Shown here: one piece after another, positions 1 to 6,693 of the stretch | Position numbering within the stretch: position 1 is the first letter of the stretch | Layout of the letters: every line of letters starts with the position of its first letter | Source of the DNA: a virus | IMG/VR virus record: IMGVR_UViG_3300044695_004635 | Span: 1 to 24,733 of that record | Reading direction: 5' to 3' (one strand) | DNA length: 24,733 nucleotides | Notes under the pieces: generated by a model | The model's database searches: none | Seen by the model: the letters and a program-made list of their open reading frames with translations, nothing else | What the model was told of the DNA's origin: nothing | Program-made: the position numbers and the translations under genes

Positions 1-1254
1 GCGGCGAACGACCGCGAGCAGGCCCGGACGATGTTCCGCATGGCCTCCGCCGTGATCGAGGCCTCACCGCAACTGTCGAAGCTCCTCGAGGTGATCGACT
101 ACAAGAGCGTGATCCGGAACCGGCAGCATGGGAACGAGATCCGCTGCCTGTCGAGTGAGTGGCGGAAGCAGGAAGGGCTGAACGGCTCGGTCATCCTCGA
201 CGAGATCCACAGTTTCCGCTCGCCGGCTCTGGTCGATGCCCTCGTCTACGCGATCCGCGGAACGCCGAACAGCCTCGTGATGTCGATCTCGACGGCGGGC
301 GACGACCGGAACGGAATCGGCTGGCAGTGGTGGAAGGATTCGGAACTGGTGATGAAGAACCCCGCCGCGAACCCGACCTTCTACGGGCTGATCTACGCCG
401 CCGACCCCGAGGACGACTTCTCCGACCCGGCCGTCTGGCGGAAGGCCAACCCGTCGATGGGCGTAGCGTTTCCCGAGTCGGAGTTCGCGGCCGACTACCA
501 GGACGCGACGACCGATCCGCGGAAAATGTCGAAGTTCCTCCGCTACTCGCTCAACGTCTGGCAACAGGCCGACGCCCGCTGGTTCCACGGCGACGACTGG
601 GCGAAGTGCGGCCGCGAGCCGCTGGAGCCGCTCCCCGGCCGGCCCTGCTGGGTGGGCGTCGACCTCGCGTCGAACCTCGACATGACGAGCGCGGCCTTTG
701 TGTTCCGGGAGCAGGACGGCTCCTACTCGGTCGAGTGGAAATACTGGGTGCCGTCGGAGACCGTCGGCGACCGGGTCCGCGAGGGAATCCCGTATGACAC
801 CTGGATCCGCGAAGGCTGGGTGACGGTCACGGACGGCCACCGGCTCGACCACGAGGCGGTCGCCCGCGACATCGTCGCCTACGGGGAGTCGCACGAGATC
901 CGCGGCGTCGGGGTCGATCCCTGGCAGGCCGGGGCCTTGGAGACACTCCTCCAGCGGGAAGGGATCGAAGTGAAGTCGGTCGCGCAGCGGACGGCCTACC
1001 TGAACGCGCCGTGCAAACTGCTCGAGGCCCTGGTCGTCGAGGGCCGGCTTCGGCACGGGGCGAACCCGGTCGCGGCGTTCAACGCCAACAACGTCTGTGT
1101 CTACACGGACCCCACGGGCATGATCAAGCCGGACAAGGCGAAGTCGAGCGAGAAGATCGACGGGATCGCGGCGCTCGTCAACGCCCTCGCGCTCGCCTCG
1201 ACCGACGACGCGGAAACGGGCAGCGCGGACGACTGGAAGATCCACGTTCTCTGA
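1..1254 (+). CDS. terL: Terminase large subunit, HK97-type (5' partial)
   Basis: This is the ATPase and nuclease motor that packages DNA into the prohead. The reading frame is open from base 1 and already matches the family before the first ATG (position 31), with a stretch like the conserved 'A..REQA..MF' segment, so the start and the Walker A motif lie outside the window. A Walker B motif (VILDEIH) is encoded near 190-210. The C-terminal RNase H-like nuclease shows its acidic residues in WVGVDLAS (near 650), GVGVDPWQ (near 905) and KIDGIAAL (near 1155). The end of the gene is intact, and the portal gene follows after a 77-base gap that holds a short motif and a hairpin. The family match is strong; the Terminase_1 (HK97/phi-like) subgroup is my reading of the motif order. 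Confidence 0.93.
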   Translation, partial: AANDREQARTMFRMASAVIEASPQLSKLLEVIDYKSVIRNRQHGNEIRCLSSEWRKQEGLNGSVILDEIHSFRSPALVDALVYAIRGTPNSLVMSISTAGDDRNGIGWQWWKDSELVMKNPAANPTFYGLIYAADPEDDFSDPAVWRKANPSMGVAFPESEFAADYQDATTDPRKMSKFLRYSLNVWQQADARWFHGDDWAKCGREPLEPLPGRPCWVGVDLASNLDMTSAAFVFREQDGSYSVEWKYWVPSETVGDRVREGIPYDTWIREGWVTVTDGHRLDHEAVARDIVAYGESHEIRGVGVDPWQAGALETLLQREGIEVKSVAQRTAYLNAPCKLLEALVVEGRLRHGANPVAAFNANNVCVYTDPTGMIKPDKAKSSEKIDGIAALVNALALASTDDAETGSADDWKIHVL

Positions 1255-1266
1255 AACTTTCCCGGG
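1253..1266 (+). promoter_or_regulatory. Shared GAAACTTTNCCGG motif upstream of portal
   Basis: GAAACTTTCCCGGG overlaps the terminase stop codon and lies 79 bases before the portal ATG. The same motif occurs 78 bases before the capsid ATG (6616) and once inside a gene (10346). The A/T-rich core stands out in this GC-rich sequence. It could be a late promoter element, with the GAAACTT part resembling the -35 box of ECF sigma promoters, or part of an RNA leader. I could not identify a convincing -10 element. Confidence 0.4.
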
Positions 1267-1295
1267 CCCGGGCGGCCGCGCGAGACTGACGGACG

Positions 1296-1314
1296 GCGGG
1301 CCGGCCGAGCCCGC
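1296..1314 (+). other. Hairpin between terminase and portal
   Basis: GCGGGC (1296-1301) pairs with GCCCGC (1309-1314) around a 7-base loop. A 12-base self-complementary stretch, CCCGGGCCCGGG (1261-1272), lies just upstream. No T-run follows, so attenuation or an mRNA processing role is only possible; chance is plausible in GC-rich spacers. Confidence 0.3.
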
Positions 1315-1331
1315 AGCCCGAGGGTCCGCCG

Positions 1332-2879
1332 ATGCCCCGCAAGCCCGCCGCCACTCCGCGCCGCAAGGCCGCCGCGCGGCCGATCCGCGGGACGCTCGTC
1401 AACCTGCGGAGCAGCCTGGCCGACATGACCTGGAGCCTGTCGCCTCGCGACATCGGCCCGGAGACCGCGATCCGCGTCTCCTCGATCCTCGGGGTCGTCC
1501 GCTGGATCTCGCAGGCCGTGGCGGTGATGCCCCTCCAGATCATGCGGACGCTCCCCGACGGGCGGAAGGAAGACGCGGCGATCCCCTGCTCCTACACGCT
1601 GCGGAAGCGGCCGAACCCGTGGCAGAGCGCCTACGACTTCTGGCAGCTCGTCTCCTACTGGACGGCCCTCTACGGGAACGCCTACGCCCGCGTCCTGCCC
1701 GGCCCGCGCGGCTTCTGCTCCGAGCTGCGGCCGATGCACCCGTCGCGGGTGAAGGTCGATCGGCTCTCCGACTACTCGCTCGCCTACACGTTCTTCAATG
1801 ACCGCGGGACCTGGGAGCCGGTGCCGGCCTCCGAGGTCCTGCACTGGCGGTGGCTGTCGAACAACGGCGTCGTGGGCATGGCCCCGGCGGAGCTGTGCGG
1901 GACGTCGATCGCCCTCGCCCGCCAGCTCGACATCGCGGCGACGGCCTTCTGGCAAAACTCCGCCCGGCCCGACGTCGTCCTGGAGACCCAGGAGAAGATC
2001 CCCGACGAAGCCGTCGCGGCCCTCCGCGAGCAGATCCGGACGCTCTACGGCGGCGCCGCGAACCGCGGCAGCGCGGCCGTCCTGCCGAAGAAGACCAAGC
2101 TCGTCCCGATCGAGTCGAACAGCATGGAGGCGAACCAGTTCCAAGAGTTGAGGGACGCGATCCTCCCCGACGTCTGCCGCTGCTGGGGCGTTCCCTCGAC
2201 GCTCCTCGGCGACGCCCGGATGGCGAAGTATTCGACCGTCGAGCAGGAGCATCTCTCCGCCCAGGTCTGGTGCCTGTTGCCCTGGCAGAAGCGGATGGAG
2301 GGCCCGGTCGACATGCTCCTCCAGCCGGTCTACGGCGAGGACGTCTACGCGAAGCTCGACAACCGCGGGCTCCTCCGCGGCGACACCGCGGCCCGGTCTT
2401 CGCTCTACCAAACGCTCTGGAACATGGGGGCGATCACGCCGAACGAGATCCGCGACCGCGAGGATCTGCCGCTCCTCGAGGACCCGGCCGCGAACGAGAC
2501 GTTCGTGCAACTCGGGTTCTCGACGCTGGCCGCGGCGGCCGCCGCCCAGGCCGGGGCCGCCGGGGGCGATCCGCCGGCGAGCGATCCGACCGACGACACG
2601 CCGGCAGACGACACGCCGGTCGACACGACCGTGGACTCGGAGACCGACCCGCTCGCGGCCGCAGCCTCCGGCGCGGCCCTGGCCTCGACCGCCCTCAACG
2701 GCGCCCAGGTCGCGGCGCTCCTCGATGTCCTGAACCAGATCGCCGCCGGCACGATCGACAAGGACGCGGCCGTCGCCCTGATCACCGCGGCCTTCCCGAC
2801 GATCACCGAGGCCCTCGCGTCGCAGATGGTCGACGGCACCAACCCCGCCCAGCCAGGAGGCCAGAACGATGCAACCTGA
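1332..2879 (+). CDS. Portal protein, HK97 family
   Basis: This 515-residue protein forms the dodecameric portal through which DNA enters the head. The core (about residues 40-400) has the HK97 portal pattern: the early helix with 'SSILGVVRWISQAVAVMPL', the 'YGNAYARV' segment, and a late helical stretch containing GVPSTLLGD and the phased 'ITPNEIRDREDLPLL' motif. After an Ala/Asp/Pro/Thr linker with repeated DDTP units (about 415-440), a C-terminal helical domain (about 455-500) of the kind 'NGAQVAALLDVLNQIAAG' is present; similar domains occur at the ends of other portal or minor capsid proteins. The start at 1332 is preceded by GAGGG. The 3' end overlaps the protease gene by 11 bases, and that gene's AGGAGG site (2855-2860) lies inside this one, which suggests coupled translation. 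Confidence 0.93.
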   Translation: MPRKPAATPRRKAAARPIRGTLVNLRSSLADMTWSLSPRDIGPETAIRVSSILGVVRWISQAVAVMPLQIMRTLPDGRKEDAAIPCSYTLRKRPNPWQSAYDFWQLVSYWTALYGNAYARVLPGPRGFCSELRPMHPSRVKVDRLSDYSLAYTFFNDRGTWEPVPASEVLHWRWLSNNGVVGMAPAELCGTSIALARQLDIAATAFWQNSARPDVVLETQEKIPDEAVAALREQIRTLYGGAANRGSAAVLPKKTKLVPIESNSMEANQFQELRDAILPDVCRCWGVPSTLLGDARMAKYSTVEQEHLSAQVWCLLPWQKRMEGPVDMLLQPVYGEDVYAKLDNRGLLRGDTAARSSLYQTLWNMGAITPNEIRDREDLPLLEDPAANETFVQLGFSTLAAAAAAQAGAAGGDPPASDPTDDTPADDTPVDTTVDSETDPLAAAASGAALASTALNGAQVAALLDVLNQIAAGTIDKDAAVALITAAFPTITEALASQMVDGTNPAQPGGQNDAT

Positions 2880-3822
2880 ACGCCGCTACCTCCCGATCGC
2901 CGAAGGCGGGGAACTGACGGTCGAACAGCGGGACGGCGAGGCACCGAAGATCCGCGGCATCGCGCCGCCGTGGGACTCGCTCTCCTCGGACCTGGGCGGC
3001 TTCCGCGAGAAGTTCGCGCCGACGGCGTTCGACAAGGTTCTGGCGAAGAAGCGGCTCGACGTCCCGCTGCTCTTCAACCACGACGACTCCAAGATTCTCG
3101 CGAGGACCACGAACGGCACGCTCCGGATCGAGAAGACCGACAAGGGCCTGGCCTATGAGGCCGATCCGGTCGCGACTCCGACGGCCGCCGAGGTCCTGAC
3201 GCTGATCCGCTCGAAAACGATCTTCGGCTCGTCGTTCGCGTTCACCGTGAACGAGAAGGGAGAGAGCTGGGACGAGGACGGCCGCGGCAACGTCACGAGG
3301 ACGATCAACGAGGCGTCGGGCCTCTACGATCTGTCGCCGGTCACCCGCGCGGCCTACCCGTCGTCGGCTCTCTCGGCCCGGTCCCTCGACCTCTGGCGAT
3401 CCGCCCGCGCCGCCGCGGCCGCCCCCGGCTCCGCCCCGGGGCTGCTGATCTCGATCGACTTCGACCAGACGTTCACGGCCGCCCCCGGCCTCTGGCGGAG
3501 TTTCATGACCGAGGCCCTCGCCCGCGGAAACCGCGTCTGCTGCGTGACCCGGCGCGAGGACACGGAGAAGAACCGCGAGGAACTGCGGCTCGCGTTCGGG
3601 GGGCATTTTGGCGACTTGGCCGGCGTCGTGCTCGCCGGGCCGGACCGACGAAAGCGGTCGGCCGCAGCCGACGCCGGCCTCTCGCCCGACATCTGGATCG
3701 ACGACAAGCCCGAGACCGTGCCGGAGCCAGAGGAGACCCGCGGCGTCCGCGTGTCGAGCCTCGCCGGTGCCCGGGCCGCAGCGGCCGCCGCCGTCGCGAG
3801 GATGCGGATCCATGCCGGCTAA
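2869..3822 (+). CDS. Prohead protease (S78) fused to a HAD-type phosphatase domain
   Basis: Residues 1-175 are an HK97-type prohead serine protease, which cleaves the capsid delta domain during maturation. Its catalytic His is H71 (LLFNHDD) and its Ser is in FGSSFAF (S121 or S122). After an Ala/Pro linker (about 180-190), residues 191-285 carry the HAD superfamily signature: motif I DFDQT (D197, D199), a motif II Thr in CVTRR (T227), a basic motif III candidate near K262, and motif IV IDDKPE (D278, D279). No cap domain is visible. Phage proteins of this HAD type usually stand alone. No in-frame ATG or GTG with a ribosome site lies just before the HAD part, so a true fusion is more likely than two starts. 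AGGAGG lies 8 bases before the ATG. The substrate of the HAD part is unknown. Confidence 0.88.
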   Translation: MQPERRYLPIAEGGELTVEQRDGEAPKIRGIAPPWDSLSSDLGGFREKFAPTAFDKVLAKKRLDVPLLFNHDDSKILARTTNGTLRIEKTDKGLAYEADPVATPTAAEVLTLIRSKTIFGSSFAFTVNEKGESWDEDGRGNVTRTINEASGLYDLSPVTRAAYPSSALSARSLDLWRSARAAAAAPGSAPGLLISIDFDQTFTAAPGLWRSFMTEALARGNRVCCVTRREDTEKNREELRLAFGGHFGDLAGVVLAGPDRRKRSAAADAGLSPDIWIDDKPETVPEPEETRGVRVSSLAGARAAAAAAVARMRIHAG

Positions 3823-3967
3823 GTGCACGCGGTGCGGCGGTCGGGCCCGCGTCGATTCGTCGAAGCGGGCCGGCGACCGCCAGGTCCAGTACGTCGAGTG
3901 CCAGTCCTGCCGCGCCCGGTGCCGGCAGGTCGTCCCTGCGGATTCAATCTGGAGGCGCAGCCGATGA
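3812..3967 (+). CDS. Small zinc-ribbon protein
   Basis: This 51-residue basic protein has CxxC (C5, C8) and CxxC (C30, C33) pairs spaced by 21 residues, plus C37, so it probably binds one zinc as a ribbon. Size and cysteine spacing recall Com-like phage zinc proteins, but the likeness is too weak for a name. The ATG overlaps the end of the protease gene by 11 bases, with a GAGGAT ribosome site at 3798-3803. Its stop overlaps the next start (ATGA). It opens the block inserted between protease and capsid genes. Nucleic acid binding is inference from the fold. Confidence 0.65.
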   Translation: MPAKCTRCGGRARVDSSKRAGDRQVQYVECQSCRARCRQVVPADSIWRRSR

Positions 3968-4335
3968 CCGACACCAACGCCCCCGCCGCCGCGGCGGCCC
4001 CGTTCGACACCCTCGCGGCCCAGCTCGCCGCGTTCATGGCAGCGGCGAAGTCGTCGGCCGCCGACGGCCTGACCTGGCAGGAGTTCGGCGAGCTGCTCGT
4101 CTCGCTCCTGCGGCTGTGCGTCACCACGCTCGACACGGTCCAGGGCCTGTCGGGCGAGGAGAAGCGGGCGGTCGTCCTGGCCGCGGCCGCGAACCTGTTC
4201 GACCTCGTGGCCGACAAGGCGATCCCGACGGCCGTCTGGCCGCTCTGGATCCTCGTCCGCCCGGCCGTCCGGTCGCTCGTCCTGGCGATCTCCGCCGGGG
4301 CGATGGAGCAGATCCTGAAACTCGTGAGGTCGTGA
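3964..4335 (+). CDS. Unknown helical phage protein
   Basis: This 123-residue protein has an Ala-rich start, a helical middle (GEEKRAVVLAAAANLFDLVADK) and a more hydrophobic end with 'AVWPLWILVRPAVRSLVLAI'. The tail may insert in a membrane or pack as an amphipathic helix. The GGAGG site at 3951-3955 supports the ATG at 3964; open frame upstream of it has no matching site. It is coupled to its neighbours by ATGA and TGATG overlaps. Because the next three genes encode membrane or secreted products, a holin-like or accessory lysis role is possible, but I do not recognise the family. Confidence 0.7.
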   Translation: MTDTNAPAAAAAPFDTLAAQLAAFMAAAKSSAADGLTWQEFGELLVSLLRLCVTTLDTVQGLSGEEKRAVVLAAAANLFDLVADKAIPTAVWPLWILVRPAVRSLVLAISAGAMEQILKLVRS

Positions 4336-4904
4336 TGATCACCGCGCTCCTACTCGCCGCCGCCGCTCTGCTGTTCGCGAGCCCCGAACACCTGAAGGCG
4401 ATCCGCGAGGCCGTCCGGCAGAAGGCCGCCGCGGCAACGCTCCAGCCGCGGCACCTGCTCGCCAGTGGCCTGGTGATCGGCGCCGCGATGGTCTGGTTCT
4501 CGGCCGGCCGCGACGAGGCGGCGCCGCCGCCCCCGGCCCCGGCCCCGGCCCCGGCGGGGCTGCACCTGCGCGGCCTGTTCAAGGGGCCGACGGCGTCGGA
4601 GGACGCGGCCACGATCGGCGGCCTCTGCTCCGAGCTGGCCGACGAGATCGAATGGGACGGCCGGCAGGCCGAGCCGTCCCTGAAGAGCGGCGTCGCGTTC
4701 GACGACCTGCGGCAGCGGGCCCGCGAGCTGCGATGCCGGGGCGTGTCGATCGGAGCCCGCCAGCCGGCGGCCCGAGACGCGATCCGCGTCTACCTCGAGG
4801 AGCAGGTCGGGACCGCCGGCGGCCCGGTGACACCGGAGCAGCGGGCGAAGTGGGTCTCGGCCCTCCGCGACATCGGCCGGGAGGCGACCGATGCGGCCCG
4901 ATAG
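4335..4904 (+). CDS. Membrane protein with proline stalk, unknown function
   Basis: This 189-residue protein has two hydrophobic segments (about 1-16 and 41-57) separated by a basic stretch. After these comes an Ala/Pro stalk (about 62-74, encoded by tandem CCCCGG units) and a soluble helical domain (about 80-185). The layout suggests a membrane-anchored protein whose C-terminal domain reaches outside the membrane. The ATG at 4335 overlaps the previous stop (TGATG), and the 3' end overlaps the peptidase gene by 14 bases. It could be a holin-like or spanin-like partner of the peptidase encoded next. This is inference from position and topology only. Confidence 0.68.
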   Translation: MITALLLAAAALLFASPEHLKAIREAVRQKAAAATLQPRHLLASGLVIGAAMVWFSAGRDEAAPPPPAPAPAPAGLHLRGLFKGPTASEDAATIGGLCSELADEIEWDGRQAEPSLKSGVAFDDLRQRARELRCRGVSIGARQPAARDAIRVYLEEQVGTAGGPVTPEQRAKWVSALRDIGREATDAAR

Positions 4905-5982
4905 GCTTCGGCTCCTCGCCGTCTCCCTGCTTCTCGGTCTGGCCTTTGCGGCGGTCGTCGCGAGCCTGACGGGCGGCCCCCGGCCGGCCGGCTGGATCGA
5001 CGAGGGCGACGGCCGGTTCGGCTGGCGGCCGGACCCCGCCGGCGTTCGCGAGTTCCTCGCCGAGCTGCCGGAGCCGACGTTCGCCCGGGCCGGGGCCGAG
5101 ACCGTGGCGAAGGCCCAGGGGAAGGACACGTTCCTGTACCGCCCGGCCTACAAGGCCCACCAGGCCCTCTACAGCCGGCCGTGGATCGTCGAGCGGCAGG
5201 GCATCGGCGACTGTGTTTCGTGGGGCTGGGCCCACGGGATCTACGTCGCCCAGTGCGTCGACTGGGAAACCGGCCGGCTCGCGAACCCGCCCCCGTTCCC
5301 ATCCACCGAGGCGATCTACGGCGGCTCGCGCGTCGAGGCCCGGGGCAAGTCGGGCGACGGCGCCGCCCCCGTCGGCGGCTGGAGCGACGGCTCCTACGGC
5401 GCGGCCGCGGCCCGCTGGGTCCGCGACTGGGGCGTCGTCTACCGCGAGCAGATCGGCGACCTCGACCTCCGGGCCTACTCCGCCGACCGGGCGAAGCAGT
5501 GGGGCGCCTACGGCTGCGGCGGCAAGGGCGACGGCGGCCGGCTGGACGGCGTCGCGAAGCGGCACCCGGCGACCCATATCGCCCTCGTGACGACCTGGGA
5601 CGAGGCCGCCTCCGCGGTCGAGGCCGGCTTTCCGATCCCGGTCGCCTCGATGCAGGGATTCACGAACACCCGCAACGCCCACGGCTACGCCGCGGCTTCC
5701 GGCCAGTGGGCGCACGAGATGTGCTTCGTGGCCGTCCGCTACCAGCGGAACGGCTCGCCGTCCGACGCTCTCCTCTGCCTGAATTCCTGGGGGCCGAATT
5801 GGATCACCGGCCCGAAGTGGCCGGCAGACATGCCCGACGGATCGTTCTGGGTCGAGCGGCGTGTCGTCGAGCGGATGCTCGCCCAGGAGGACTCGTTCGC
5901 GGTCGGGTCGATCGCCGGCTTCGGCTGGCGCGACCTGCACCACGGGAACTGGATGACCCCCGCGCCGGAGGCTGGCCGATGA
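4891..5982 (+). CDS. Papain-like (C1A) cysteine peptidase with signal sequence
   Basis: This 363-residue protein starts with a signal peptide or signal anchor (about residues 5-26). The rest has the C1 papain layout: Gln (Q103) just before the nucleophile in GIGDCVSW (C108), His in the 'HEMCFVAVRY' strand (H275) and Asn in LNSWGPNW (N298), the counterpart of the papain NSWG motif. All catalytic positions are kept, so an active enzyme is expected. It sits between membrane protein genes in the block separating protease from capsid. A lysis or envelope-degrading role is attractive because I find no classical endolysin in the window. Papain-like enzymes normally cut proteins, so attack on host surface protein or processing of a virion protein are alternatives. 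The GGGAGG site near 4879-4884 supports the start. Confidence 0.8.
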   Translation: MRPDRLRLLAVSLLLGLAFAAVVASLTGGPRPAGWIDEGDGRFGWRPDPAGVREFLAELPEPTFARAGAETVAKAQGKDTFLYRPAYKAHQALYSRPWIVERQGIGDCVSWGWAHGIYVAQCVDWETGRLANPPPFPSTEAIYGGSRVEARGKSGDGAAPVGGWSDGSYGAAAARWVRDWGVVYREQIGDLDLRAYSADRAKQWGAYGCGGKGDGGRLDGVAKRHPATHIALVTTWDEAASAVEAGFPIPVASMQGFTNTRNAHGYAAASGQWAHEMCFVAVRYQRNGSPSDALLCLNSWGPNWITGPKWPADMPDGSFWVERRVVERMLAQEDSFAVGSIAGFGWRDLHHGNWMTPAPEAGR

Positions 5983-6275
5983 CCGTCACGTTCACGAAGC
6001 GGCATGCGATCTACGCGGCGGCCGCGGTTCTGCTTCTGTTCTGGTTCTCGGCCCCTGCCCGTGGGCCGTTCTCGCCGGCACCGTTCATCCCGAGCCCGTT
6101 CTCGCCCCAGCCCGACCGGCCCGTCCTGCGGGTGATCGCGCGTCTCGCGAAGACGTTCCTCTGGGTGGCGCTCGTGGCCGACGGACCGCCGGCCGACGCG
6201 GCCGAGTACCAGACCGTCCGGGCCCGCGTCGGTGACGACGGGCACCAGGTCCTCGAGCATGGCAGGGGGTGGTGA
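5979..6275 (+). CDS. Small proline-rich membrane protein
   Basis: This 98-residue protein has a strong membrane segment (about 9-25), then a Pro/Phe-rich stretch with PFSP and PFIPSP repeats (28-48), a second moderately hydrophobic segment (about 56-68) and a polar tail. It begins in an ATGA overlap with the peptidase gene and ends in a TGATG overlap with the next gene, so all three should be made together. I do not recognise a family. Its size, topology and neighbours make a holin-like or peptidase-partner role possible. Confidence 0.62.
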   Translation: MTVTFTKRHAIYAAAAVLLLFWFSAPARGPFSPAPFIPSPFSPQPDRPVLRVIARLAKTFLWVALVADGPPADAAEYQTVRARVGDDGHQVLEHGRGW

Positions 6276-6592
6276 TGTTTTCTGGAATCTGGAACGCGTT
6301 CCTCGCGTGGCTTGTCTGGCTCTCGGCTGACCCGGCCGCGATCGACGCGGAGGCCCCGAAGGCCGCCGCCGCGGTGGCCGCCGCCCGGGCGAGCCTCGCG
6401 GTGGACGCCGCGCCGCCGGCGCCCCCGGCTCCGCCCCCGGCCCCCGGCCCGAAGCCGAAGCCGACCGGATGCCGGTGCGGATGCACGAACGGCAAGATCA
6501 AGCCCGACGGCCGGATCGAGATCCCATGCGAATGCTCGCCGGCCTGCACCTGTAAGGCGGGGAAGTGCGCCGGCGGCAAGTGCCGTCCCTGA
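6275..6592 (+). CDS. Small secreted cysteine-rich protein
   Basis: This 105-residue protein has a hydrophobic N-terminus that looks like a signal sequence (about 1-20), an Ala-rich helix, an Ala/Pro stalk (about 46-60) and a cysteine-rich end. The end has nine cysteines in CRCGC, CEC, CTC and two single positions within about 40 residues. It may bind metal or form disulphides outside the membrane. I chose ATG 6275 because it overlaps the previous stop (TGATG) and follows AGGGGGTGG; in-frame GTG codons at 6269 and 6272 are alternatives. It closes the inserted block. Function unknown. Confidence 0.65.
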   Translation: MFSGIWNAFLAWLVWLSADPAAIDAEAPKAAAAVAAARASLAVDAAPPAPPAPPPAPGPKPKPTGCRCGCTNGKIKPDGRIEIPCECSPACTCKAGKCAGGKCRP

Positions 6593-6596
6593 AATC

Positions 6597-6611
6597 GTCC
6601 TACCGTAGGAC
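6597..6611. promoter_or_regulatory. Short palindrome upstream of capsid gene
   Basis: GTCCTAC and GTAGGAC form a perfect 7 bp dyad around a single central C, five bases after the stop of the preceding gene. This could be an operator or the core of a short hairpin. It lies directly before the shared GAAACTTT motif, in the only sizeable spacer in front of the capsid gene. Confidence 0.4.
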
Positions 6612-6615
6612 AGCC

Positions 6616-6629
6616 GAAACTTTTCCGGG
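6616..6629 (+). promoter_or_regulatory. Shared GAAACTTTNCCGG motif upstream of capsid
   Basis: GAAACTTTTCCGGG lies 78 bases before the capsid ATG. The portal gene has the near-identical element 79 bases before its ATG. The equal spacing and position in front of two major structural genes argue for a late promoter element or leader signal rather than chance. Confidence 0.45.
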
Positions 6630-6693
6630 GGTGGTGCCGGCTGGCATTCTCGCGAGCGTCGGCCCGAACACCCCGCACGCAAGGACGCGAACC

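Noticed and set aside
1261-1272. CCCGGGCCCGGG palindrome as a terminator
   Set aside because: Too short a loop for a hairpin by itself and no U-run; mentioned only as context for the nearby stem.
4500-4560. Tandem CCCCGG units
   Set aside because: They simply encode the Ala/Pro stalk of the membrane protein; no sign of a separate DNA function.
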